From Penium margaritaceum (taxonomy: Eukaryota > Streptophyta > Zygnematophyceae > Desmidiales > Peniaceae), in NCBI GenBank assembly GCA_023375785.1, contig SZWC01000535.1:200024-264023 (forward strand): a DNA stretch of 64,000 nucleotides. The letters are read 5' to 3'. The translations under genes and the position numbers were made by a program. The notes beneath the pieces were generated by a model that saw only the letters and a list, made by a program, of their open reading frames with translations, made no database searches and was not told the DNA's origin. Of the stretch, positions 54,381 through 64,000 are shown piece after piece; position 1 is the first letter of the stretch; every line of letters begins with the position of its first letter.

Positions 54381-56412
54381 CTCGAGTAGTATCACGTCAA
54401 TTACACGATCGACAGTCAGTGGAAAGAATATTGAGCTTTGACCAGCTCATCGAGTGTTTGACTATCCCGCACACATGGTAACCTTCCATGTTACGCCTGT
54501 GCAAGATTAAGTACAATGTACCTAAGGATTCAGACCTACACAAATAGCACAAAATATACAATGTACACAATGTATGCATCATTTGAAGCAAAGGTGTGAT
54601 CAAGTAGTTTCAAGACATTATATATGTTAAAGTAATTTTTGTGATTTATTCAGTGAACCCTGTTGTGAAGAAAGATTATGGAAATTCAGGTGTTCATGAT
54701 CACGTAACTATGTATGAACTTGAGTCTAACAAGTAACTTCCTAGAAACATTATTCATTTTCTAGGTTTATTTAATGGAAGGATCCTCACCATATGTTTTT
54801 CTCTCATACACACATTAGCACGTGTATTGATTTGGGGTGATTGGGCATAAATGTCATGGACACACACCGACTGCACTCACAACCTTCTTGAACGAGTCAC
54901 GCTGCAGTGCCTTAGTCAGAAAATCAGCCAACTATCGTGCTATCTCAACCCACACAATGCAAATGCTGCCGTCATACAACAACAAATGCACATAGTGATA
55001 CTCGACATTGATGTGCTTTGTGCGAGTATGATGCACGCCGTCATTGTCAGCAATGGCCGCGACACCTTCATTGTCACAGTGCAATGTGATGGACATGACT
55101 TACTGACGCAACTCAAAGAACATGCGATGCAACCACACGCTCTCACAAGCGCCAGAACCAAGGGCCACATACTCAGCCTCTGCAGTGCTACGCGTAATGT
55201 AGCCTTGCTTGCCGTTACGCCAGGATATAGCCGTTCCGCCAACAAGGAAGATCCAAGGAGTACAACTCTTACCATCCGGACTGCCGGCCCAGTCACTGTT
55301 GGTATATCCCATCGCCACAACGGACGGTTGTTGACAGAAAATGAGGCCTCTTCGTGGAATAGAGACGACGTATTGTAGTACTCAGATTGCGGCCTCAAAG
55401 TGGAGGTGTCGTGGCTCGTGAGAGAATTGTGCGAGGAGGTTGATGGCGAATGGAATGTTTGGACGTGTTGTCATCACCAGGAATATCAGTGATGCGATGA
55501 CGCGCAAATACGTGGTCATGTCTACTAACTCCCCCACCACGGCTGGATCAGAGCTCTTGAGCATCGTATGACAATCCGGCGACATGAGTGAGGATGCTCT
55601 CGGCATGAGGGGTAGGTCGTCAGCGAAGCGCCCGGACAAGGTCTCGACGTAGGCGGCCTAATGGACATGCATGATGCCCGTAGAGCGATCATGCTCAAGC
55701 TCCATGCCCAGAAAGACTCATGTTGGTCCGAGGTTCATCTGGTAGGCAGCATGCAACAGGTCCTTGATCCCCTGGATGGTAGCTTCATCCAGCGATGCAA
55801 TGAGCAGGTCGTCGACATAGACCAGGACAGCGACGAGGGTCTGACCTTGCGGACTGATGAACAACGCGGGGTTGGCAGAGCTACGAATGAGGCCACCATT
55901 GAGAAGCGTACGACTGATCTCCTGGTTCCAGCGGTGCGGTGAATGCTTCAAGCCATAGAGGGCCTTCCGTAGCTTCTAGACCTTGCCGGATCCATCGTCG
56001 AAGCCTGGAGGCTGCATCATGTAGAGCTCCTTGCCCTCTAGTGATCCATATAGAAATGCATTACTCACATCTATCTAATACAGTTTCCACCCATGTTGGA
56101 CAACCAGGATGAACAATGCTCGACTGGTGGAGAACCAACCGACCGGGGTGAAGATCTGGCCATAGTCAATCCCAGGGACCAGAGCAAACCCCTTGGCTGT
56201 CAGACGGGCCTTTTACTTGTCCATGGACCCGTCTGACTTCCACTTTCCTCGAAGAACCCACTTTGCATCGATGGCCTTACGACCCAGGTGGAGGCCGACG
56301 AGCTCATAGACGTGATGTTACCGAATGGCGGCAAGCTTGTCTGCGCATGCAGCCTCCCAACGAGCGGCCTTGGGAGATGCCCGAGCCTCACGTAGGGTGG
56401 TTGGGTCCTCTA

Positions 56413-57385
56413 GTCGCTCTGTGGGACGAATAGTGATGACGTGTGCGTCCCGCACCCCTGGTGGCATCCGCATGAGCATGGCCGTGACGGTATACCGGTG
56501 CTACTAATGGAGCAGGGCATAGCCCAAAACTGACCTTGGATGTACGTCAGTGATGACTGATAGTGTGGCCAAGCCAAGTGCCCTGGTGTCGGGGTCCCCA
56601 CTCACAACTGTGGAAGTGGATCAGACATGAGGTGAGGAGCCTCGTGGGATGACAGGGGGTCGTGGCGCGAGAGGACGTGAGGAGGCAACCTGAGTGCTCA
56701 CTGTCGACCGCGTGTCTAGCACGCCGATACGGACGGGGCAGCCGGCCCTGAGGGGCTAGCGGACAGGGAAGGGGCAGCCAGCCTTGAGGGGCTGGCAGAC
56801 ACGAACGGGGCAGCCGGCCTTGAGGAGCTGGTGGACACGGACGGGACAGCCGGCCCTGAGGGGTTGGCGGGCACAAACGGGGCCACCGACTCTGAGGTNG
56901 TCGCTCTGTGGGACGAATAGTGATGACGTGTGCGTCCCGCACCCCTGGTGGCATCCGCATGAGCATGGCCGTGACGGTATACCGGTGCTACTAATGGAGC
57001 AGGGCATAGCCCAAAACTGACCTTGGATGTACGTCAGTGATGACTGATAGTGTGGCCAAGCCAAGTGCCCTGGTGTCGGGGTCCCCACTCACAACTGTGG
57101 AAGTGGATCAGACATGAGGTGAGGAGCCTCGTGGGATGACAGGGGGTCGTGGCGCGAGAGGACGTGAGGAGGCAACCTGAGTGCTCACTGTCGACCGCGT
57201 GTCTAGCACGCCGATACGGACGGGGCAGCCGGCCCTGAGGGGCTAGCGGACAGGGAAGGGGCAGCCAGCCTTGAGGGGCTGGCAGACACGAACGGGGCAG
57301 CCGGCCTTGAGGAGCTGGTGGACACGGACGGGACAGCCGGCCCTGAGGGGTTGGCGGGCACAAACGGGGCCACCGACTCTGAGGT
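56413..57385. repeat. 486-bp perfect direct duplication around a single N
   Basis: 56413-56898 and 56900-57385 appear identical, separated by the ambiguous base at 56899. It lies in the linker/early RT region of element D. Identity in an otherwise decayed element argues for an assembly join rather than an old duplication. Confidence 0.88.
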
Positions 57386-57540
57386 ACTGGCGGACACAGA
57401 TGGGGTGGCCGACCCAGAGGGGCTGGCGGACACGGACGGGACAGTCGACTCTGAGGGGATGTCGGACACAGATGGGGCAGCCAGCCCTGAGGGACTGGCG
57501 GACACGGACGGTGCAGCCGGGCTTGAGGGGCTGTCAGAAT
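57190..57540 (-). repeat. 36-bp coding minisatellite in the D linker
   Basis: At least eight 12-residue units on minus of the type SASPSGPAAPSV (variants SDIPSESTVPSV, SASTSESVAPFV, PANPSGPAVPSV) between integrase and RT. Elements B and E have Pro/Ser-rich linkers at the same place without such regular units. Confidence 0.85.
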
Positions 57541-60500
57541 AAATGGAGCAGCCGACCCTAAGGGGCTAGGGGACACGGAAGGGGCAGCCAGCGCAGACGG
57601 ACCTGCGGGCACAGATGATAGAACACCTGGACGCGACTGGACAAGGGACGGACCTACCACTCCCCCACGCGACGAGAGGAATGTCGATACGCCGGAGTGA
57701 ACGAGGTTGCAAAGAAACAGGTCCTCAAAGAAGAGGCCATCTCGGGACTCGACGATGCAGAGCCGGGTGGGTTCCTAGAAACGCCATGCCTTCGACTGAC
57801 ATGAGACGCCAAGGAAGGTGCAGGGACGGTCGCGAGGCTCAAGCTTGCCACCCCAGTGTGGGGCAGGCAACCACACGATGGCTACGCAGCCCCAAACCTG
57901 AGCCAGACGTAGGTCGGCTCGCTCTCCACACCAATGCTGGTATGGTGTGGACTGACGAGGAATGGGTCCGTGGGGAATCCGGTTCCAGACCCACGTCATG
58001 TAGGTCATGACCTCGAAGTAGAAGTCGTCAGAGATGCCGGATTTGACCCACATGCTGCGGATGGCATCAGCCATGGTACGGTTCCAGCGCTCAGAGACGT
58101 CGTTTTGAGCAGGCGTGTAAGGTGCCGATGTCTCATGATGGACTCTCGGGAGGCGAGGAAGGATGTGGTCTCCCCCAGAAACTCATCCCCGTGATCGGAA
58201 CGGAAGCTGCAGAGGGGATGGCCACAATCACGTTCAGCACGGACGAGCCAGTCCCGAATGGTGGAAGACCCAGCGATAGCGAGAGTAGTCGTTCGTAAGG
58301 GTCAGGACATAACGACCGTGCTCTCCGATTGGCTCTGTCAGGAGGTGACCCATGACATCAGAGTGGACCAAGTCGAGCGGGGCGGTCACTCGAGACGTAG
58401 AGAAGGGGTAGGTGGAATGATGCATCTTCCCCTGAGCGCAATCAATACACTCGGTGGGACACGGCAGAGGAAAGGAGGTTGGGTCAATGTCCCCGTGACT
58501 GGCGTACAAATCATGCTCTCAACAGCGGCAAAGTGGACATGGTAGAGGTGGCGATGTAGGAAACGTGTATGTTGCGGAGACAGTGTGCTAGTAACAAAAA
58601 TGTGGCCAGTGTCGGTCGATGAGGAGGTGACAGAGGTAGAAGCTGACAGGCGCGGTATGTGCCATAAGTTGCCAGGGACGGTGGCATGCAAAACGAAACA
58701 ACCCGACGGATGGAATGATACAATGTCCATACCACGTGTGTACAGAACGTCTCGCTCATGCGATCAAGGGGAGTGACAGACAAGAGGCTGAGCTCAAGGC
58801 CAGGAATGAAGAGGACATCAATCACAAAGACATCACCAGCAGGACCATGGAAATGAACGACGTCGACACCAAGAACGGGTAACACCTGACCAGAACCCGT
58901 CCGAACCTCGGTGACATCGATGACAAGATCAAGGACAGTGAAGGCCTCACGCGAGGTTGTCATGTGATGCATGACCCTGGAGTCGATGATCCAAGTCTTT
59001 GACGGATCCTGGACCGGTGTGGCCAGGTCGCTGATAGTCACATGGCAATGGGCAAGCGTTGCTGACGCGGTGGACGGAGGTGCAAAACGGGACTGCCAGT
59101 CATCTAGCCAGGGGATGTCATTATGAAGAGGAGCGGGTGGGAAAGGCACAACACAGGATGGTGTGGATGAAGATACGGGACACGACCGTAACATCGACTC
59201 CGTCATGTAGAGTTGGGAGGAACTAGCGACTATGAAGCTCGCACTACCCCGGGGAGGAGGGCGAGGAAGGCCAAGCTAATGTGGGATAAACTGCTCCAAC
59301 TAATGCTCGCGAATGGAGGGTCTGATGGAGTAGACCGACTGCGGTATAATGGTGCCAGACTCTAGGAAGGAGGAGGAAGATACTGTCAGAGGCACCCGTG
59401 ACAGAGAAGCGGGGCGGACGGCTTCAGGAGATACTGCGGTGGAGCCATCACGAGCGGTGTAGGTGTAGTAGGAGCAGCAACGGTCACGACAGTGGTGGCA
59501 AGGTAACGCTCACGCTGGTGACACATGGTGGTGATGACGGAAACCTCGTCAGTCGGAAACGGACACGTGTACCACCCGTGTCTAGACTGGCCACAGTTGT
59601 GGTAGACAAGGCTGGCACCGCCGGATCCGCTAGACTACTGCTAAGGGCCCTTGCCCTTCTTGCCCCTACGCTTCTTCTTGCTAGACGGGGTGGCGCCAGA
59701 AGACGCTGCTGCTACTGGGACAGCAACAGCCATGGAGGCAACGGTAGGAGAGGCAGGGGACTCTGTGCAATGGATGTGTGACTCCTGACGAGCCTCTTTG
59801 ATGCATAAGAAGAGCTCTATGCCCAGGGCATGATGGTACCCTGGGCAGCCATCGCGATGAGGATGTCGTGGGAGTAATGAACAAAGATTTCAGAGAAGGG
59901 GTCGGTGGCACTGTGCTTGATAGTTAGAAGTACGGAGAGAGGGGATGGTGCGGCGTCTCCGAGGCGGTGCAAGATGTCCTCTGCACGCTGCCACTAGGAG
60001 GTGACCGTCTCGGTCTCCCCCATGCGGAGGGAGTTCAACTCCCGGATCAGGCGGCTGGTCTCAGCGTCACTGGACAGGCAATGAGGGTGCGTGAGTACGT
60101 GCCACGACGCTGCCAGGTCAGAGAGAGCGTCAGTGGTGAGGTCGTCGAGGAAGGGCTCAAGGGCGAGACGTGCAGCTGGAGGGGCCACATGGACGAGGGC
60201 ACGCACTGCGCAACCAGCGTCATACACTCGGTCGGCCTGGGTGGAGTCGAAGGGTAGGACGTAGCAGGGCCACAAGCTCTCGCCCTCTGCCCAGATCCGG
60301 AAGCTGAGCCCCAGCTCCAGAACTGGTCGCTAGCTTGAAGCAGCGGTGGCGGGGTTTCAAAGTCTTTTGGCCTGCGGCCAGTAACTAGAGTGGAGCCTAG
60401 GACCGACGTCACCATCTGCTGTTGGCGCTGGGTGTGTTGTTGCGCCAGGTACTGCGTGGCGGAGGTGACCGCAGGGTTCGCGTACCCGGGTGGAACAAAA

Positions 60501-60689
60501 TGTGCTTTCTGATATTGTTGCAACTGCTACCGCAGCTGTTGCTGTTGTTTTTGTGACGGCTTCTGATGCTACTGTTGCGACTGTTGCAGTGACAATGATG
60601 TCGGTAGTTGCAGTGGCACTAGTTGCTGTGTCAGCATTGCAAGCTACTGGTGCAAAGCGGCGAGCGGATCTGTTGTGCCAGCATGACCT

Positions 60690-61990
60690 ACGACAGAGCC
60701 TACGGGGTGTTGGTGCTGCTGCCGCTACTACTACTACTGTTGTTACTATTGTTACTGCTGCTTCTGCTTCTGCTGCTATTGCTATTGCTACTACGGCTGC
60801 TGCTGTTACTGCTACCGCTGCTACTGTCGCGGCTTCTATTGCTACTGCTGTTGTTGTTGTTGTTGTTGTTGCTGCTACTACTGTTGTTGTTGCTGCTGCT
60901 GTCGCTCTTGGTGTCATTGTAGCGATGCCAATTGTTGTTACTACTACTACTACTGCAATTGTTGGAGGAAGGGGAGTCCTCCAACAGAGGAGGACCTCTC
61001 TTCATTCTCTGCCATGGTGTTGTGTTTCCCCTCCTTGTTCCCTTTTTTGTATGCTGTTGATGTCAGTACTAACGTCAGTAGTGACATCAACCTAGGATGG
61101 TTGGCGTCAGCAACTGCTACTGCATTTTCTACATGGTTGCTGCTATAGATTTTTTTGTTGTTATTGATGTCAGTAGTGACGTTAGCAGTGACATCAGCTG
61201 ATGGTGGCTGACGTCAGCAGCGGCGGTTGCTTGAGTCGCTACCGTTTCAGCTGCGAGGTAACTACAGCTGCTACTGCAGTTGCTGCTATTGTCGCTGCTA
61301 CTGCTGCTTGTGCTGCCGGTCTATTGCTGCAGTTGCTGCTGCTACAACTACAGCAACTGCTAGTAAAACTATTGTTGTAGTAGTAGGTGCTGCCACTATT
61401 GTAGTTGCTGCTACTGTTCTTGTTGCTGTTGCTGTTGCGACTGCTGTTGTAGCAGCAGCAGCTACTTCTACTACTGCTGTTGTTGCCCCTAAGCTGCTGC
61501 GTGTTGCTGTGACTGTTGTACGCACGCCCTGCTCGTAGCTCGGTGCTCGGTACGAGTAGTGAGCTGGGAGTAGTTGCAGCTGCTGTTGCTGCTGGCCGCT
61601 ACTACAGCTGCTGTTGCTGGCTGTTACTGGCTGCTGCTTGCTGGTGCTCACTACTGCTACTGCTGCAGCCGGCTGCTGTTGTTGCTTTCTGATATTGCTA
61701 TTGCAACCGGCTCCTGCTGCTGCTTGCTCCTGCTGCTTCTGCAGCCGGCTGCTACTGTTGCTAGCTGCTGCTTCGCTTTGTTCCTGCTCCAAGCTGTTAC
61801 TGCTGGCTGTTGTCGCTGCTTGCTACCGCGGGCTACTGTTGCTGCGAGCTGCCGTGAGATGCTGTTACTGCCAGCTGCTGCTATTGCGCACAGCTATTGC
61901 TGACTGCTACCACCACTGCTCGCTGCTGCTGCAAGCTGCTATTGTTGCTACAAGCTGCTGCTGCTGCTTGCTGCTGCCACCAGTCACTAC
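60690..61990 (-). repeat. CAG/CTG-rich leader of element D
   Basis: Long runs of CTG, TTG and CTA triplets on plus (CAG/CAA/TAG on the element strand), interrupted at 60965-61220 by sequence with TGATGTCAG and TGACGTCAG motifs. Equivalent to 640-2170 in element A. The open frames here are low complexity and spurious. Confidence 0.85.
61060..61220 (-). promoter_or_regulatory. TGACGTCA-like cluster in the D leader
   Basis: Motifs TGATGTCAG, AACGTCAG, TGACATCA, TGATGTCAG, TGACGTTAG, TGACATCAG and CTGACGTCAG within about 160 bp. Also found at the same leader position in A (953-1117) and B (16623-16691). Confidence 0.5.
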
Positions 61991-62124
61991 ACCTGCCAGT
62001 CACTAGGCAGGTCAATTCTACCGGGCAAAATCCGACAACATTTCCCCTGAACTAGCGCGTATGGGGGTCCGTCGGCATAGTCAAGAACCTGTACGCCAGT
62101 TTTCTGCTACTACTACTGTGCTCT

Positions 62125-62137
62125 GGCTTTGATACCA
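62125..62137 (-). promoter_or_regulatory. primer-binding site, element D
   Basis: Minus-strand TGGTATCAAAGCC, one transition from the Met-tRNA complement. Confidence 0.85.
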
Positions 62138-62140
62138 AGC

Positions 62141-62986
62141 TGGATACTATTTTAAAGTGCAGGTTGGGGCAGTTACATTCTTGATGTAGCGTACGGGCTT
62201 CCACGCTCGTTGATTAGTCTGCTACCCCCTCAGTCTGCCGCTCGTGAGTCAAAGTCTGAGTGCTCTGGGTTTGTTACTCAGAGATGCGCATGCCAGTGTT
62301 AGCACCAGAAAGTAGCTGAAAACTGGAAGTGACTGATTAAGAAACAAGAATGAGCAACAAAGGGTGATCCCTCCAAATGTTAGCCCCCCCTCCAGCTCTG
62401 TATACCTTGTTACTCAGTTTCTAAGACAATCACAAAATAGAACTATTTTCTGGCAGGCAGGATTTTCTCGGTGAGCCCTGCCAGACGGCCGGCAGCCCAA
62501 ACCCAGACGTCATCCGTTTTGCCTGAAAATTGGACCATACCATGATACGCACGCTGCGAACACAGTCGTGTGGTCAGAATCGGCTAAAAAATAGTATTGA
62601 GGAGTTATGGCTGCCTAAACCCAGGCAGCGTCTACGCTAATCCCCGGTACCAACAGAGTCAGAAAATCATTAAACTTGGACCCTAGGCATGACACAGCGC
62701 TGCAAACGCAACAGTGCAATCAGACACGACGCTGGGTGTGTGCAGGCAGCATATGCAGCGACAGTGCCTGCCGGCGGCACGACTGCCAAGGAGGTCTGCC
62801 GATGGAGTTGAGCACAAAGGAGGGAGGAGGCTCCTGCAGACTGCGTGTAGGCCTCAGTGTGCATCGGCTCCACCGGACAACACTCCATCAGTGTCACATC
62901 TTGCCGTCAGTCATCTGCACGCTCATGTACACAAGTCGAGAGGACAAAACAGAGTACAAGTGAGAGATGTGAGACAAAAACCAACA
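62141..62986 (-). repeat. 5' LTR of copia element D
   Basis: 846 bp, TGG at 62141 to CCAACA at 62986; matches LTR A (2470-3320) and the split 3' LTR. Confidence 0.9.
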
Positions 62987-63848
62987 GTGTGCTTTGATAC
63001 AAGGAGATGGTGGTGCGTCTATACTAGAAAAGCTCTCGCTATGGCACTGGTATACCCCTTATCTTTGAATTTAAATGGTGTGTTTTCTAAGCTCATCGAA
63101 TTCGATGCGTTGTTTTCTTGAACAAGTTTATTGAAAAACTGAAAAAAAAAGTTGTGAAATTACAGGGTTCATATGACAATTTTATTATCCCTTTCGTTTC
63201 GGTAGCTCGCATTGAAAGGCTGGCCACAATGCATGACACTTGTGTTCAGGTCCAAACAATGGCATGCTCGGCCATGGGGTGGTCAGGTTCTTACATTTTG
63301 ACCAACCACATATCGGAGTCTGCCCTGTGCAAACTTCCTGGCACTTGTGTCAACGAGCACGTGTGCGAGATGGACAATAGCTTTTGAAAGCACATTGTCA
63401 AGCTATGCGAATATCTTGGAAAGAAACAGGGTCGGCCGTCGATCTCAAGGGTCTATTTTTCAACGAATTTGATGAATTAGGAAAACCAAATGGATTCCAA
63501 TCTAAAAATATAGTCGAATTGTAACGTGTAGCAAGTGACACGTGGGTCAAGGGGGGGGGTCTGTGGACTGTGGGGGACTGGACGGGATGACTTGAGGGTC
63601 TGAGACCCTCGAGCACTATGGTTTTGGCCTAGTTGACCAACGATTCCGTCCAGTCTGCTGCACTGGTTCAAGGGACGCATAATTGGGAAAAGCAGTAAGG
63701 CATAAACATTGTACGCAATGTGTGTGCATGGTTGCATGGTAAAAAAAAAGGCACGAGGGAAAATGTTGTAAGTGGTAAATTTGAGGAGTTCATATTTTGT
63801 ACATAACATGGGAGTATCATGAGAGATAGAGGGAGAGATAGAGAGAGG

Positions 63849-63915
<67 letters not shown>

Positions 63916-64000
63916 TTCCACGGTGTTAACATTGCACGCAGAGTGTGTAATGTTAACATAGAGTGTACACTGTTAATGGAGGGTTTCATACTACACACTA
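62987..64000. other. noncoding right flank with GA microsatellite
   Basis: No recognisable gene; an 89-codon open frame at 63118-63387 has no domain signature. A (GA)n tract with a short G run spans about 63822-63912. An inverted repeat, TGTTAACATT (63924-63933) and AATGTTAACA (63949-63958), could form a hairpin. Confidence 0.6.

Larger units (their letters stand above)
54855..60530 (-). pseudogene. copia gag-pol (element D), decayed
   Basis: Gag starts near 60530 (QQYQKAHFVPPGYANP, RRPKDFETPPP) and continues with MGETETV, a TAG at 59994-59996, a lysine-rich KKKRRGKKGKG stretch and a zinc knuckle beginning YHNCGQSRH (near 59590). Protease reads WIIDSRVMHHM (near 58990), with Arg in place of the active-site Gly. 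Integrase shows HRHLYHVH, CIDCAQGKMHH and VHSDVMGHL, and a TAG at 57775-57777. A Pro/Ser repeat linker (56640-57660) follows. RT keeps VLVYVDDLLIAS (near 55815). RNase H has GYTNSDWAGSPDGKS (55310) and degraded TKHINVEYH-like sequence near 55010. Stops and frameshifts are frequent. Confidence 0.87.
43404..62986 (-). mobile_element. Copia element D, minus strand, with a nested copia and a tandem-repeat insertion
   Basis: 5' LTR 62141-62986 (846 bp). The 3' LTR is split: 43404-43765 and about 51914-52396 add to about 845 bp, the size expected for one LTR, with element C lying between the halves. The minus-strand polypurine tract (CATGGGGGAG, 52397-52406) abuts the 3' LTR. Primer-binding site, CAG leader, gag, protease, integrase, RT and RNase H follow in copia order on the minus strand from 62137 down to about 54860. 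About 2.4 kb of foreign or repetitive DNA (52407-54850) sits between RNase H and the polypurine tract. Same family as A. Confidence 0.9.

Noticed and set aside
60490-61095. 201-codon Val/Ala-rich frame on plus
   Set aside because: Antisense to the gag start and CAG leader of element D; low complexity only.

Overview
This is a window of nuclear DNA from a eukaryote, most likely a plant-lineage (streptophyte) organism with a repeat-rich genome; a charophyte alga such as Chara would fit, but I cannot confirm the species. The reasons are spliced genes with GT-AG introns, Mutator-like transposase and Ty1/copia and Ty3/gypsy (chromovirus) retrotransposons whose primer-binding sites match plant initiator Met-tRNA, several satellites, and one secreted protein ending in a Stig1-like cysteine domain, a family known from plants. 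I saw no rRNA, tRNA, CRISPR array, bacterial-style operon or origin.

Layout. 1-3320: the 5' end (gag fragment, leader, LTR) of a minus-strand copia element 'A' cut by the window edge. 3430-18063: a minus-strand copia element 'B' with 644-bp LTRs and a perfect CCGCT target duplication; a minus-strand chromovirus 'G' (9501-16009, 925-bp LTRs) sits inside its gag. 18064-22900: the only clear host interval, with an intronless gene for a His/Pro-repeat, Cys-rich secreted protein on the minus strand (19565-21226). About 22.9-34.4 kb: what I read as one very large Mutator-like transposon, bounded by two inverted arrays of a 30-bp motif. Inside are a spliced transposase gene (plus strand, 23731-28089, decayed), a convergent spliced gene of unknown function (minus strand, 29315-28568), and two large satellites, one in transposase intron 1 and one directly upstream of the second gene. 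35628-42792: plus-strand copia 'E' (560-bp LTRs, gag apparently lost). 43404-62986: minus-strand copia 'D' of the same family as A; its 3' LTR is split by a complete plus-strand copia 'C' (43766 to about 51911), and its 3' internal region holds a 435-bp tandem repeat. 62987-64000: noncoding, with a GA microsatellite.

How it works together. Almost everything is selfish DNA in layers: G entered B, and C entered D. The copia elements share a 5' leader rich in (CAG)n on the sense strand, leader repeats that can fold into hairpins or carry TGACGTCA-type palindromes, a common polypurine tract (ATGGGGGAG) and a fused gag-PR-IN-RT-RNaseH frame. All are inactivated by stops or frameshifts. The host contribution is probably the Stig1-like gene only. 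Three single-N positions (4379, 37310, 56899) are each flanked by direct duplications and look like assembly joins.
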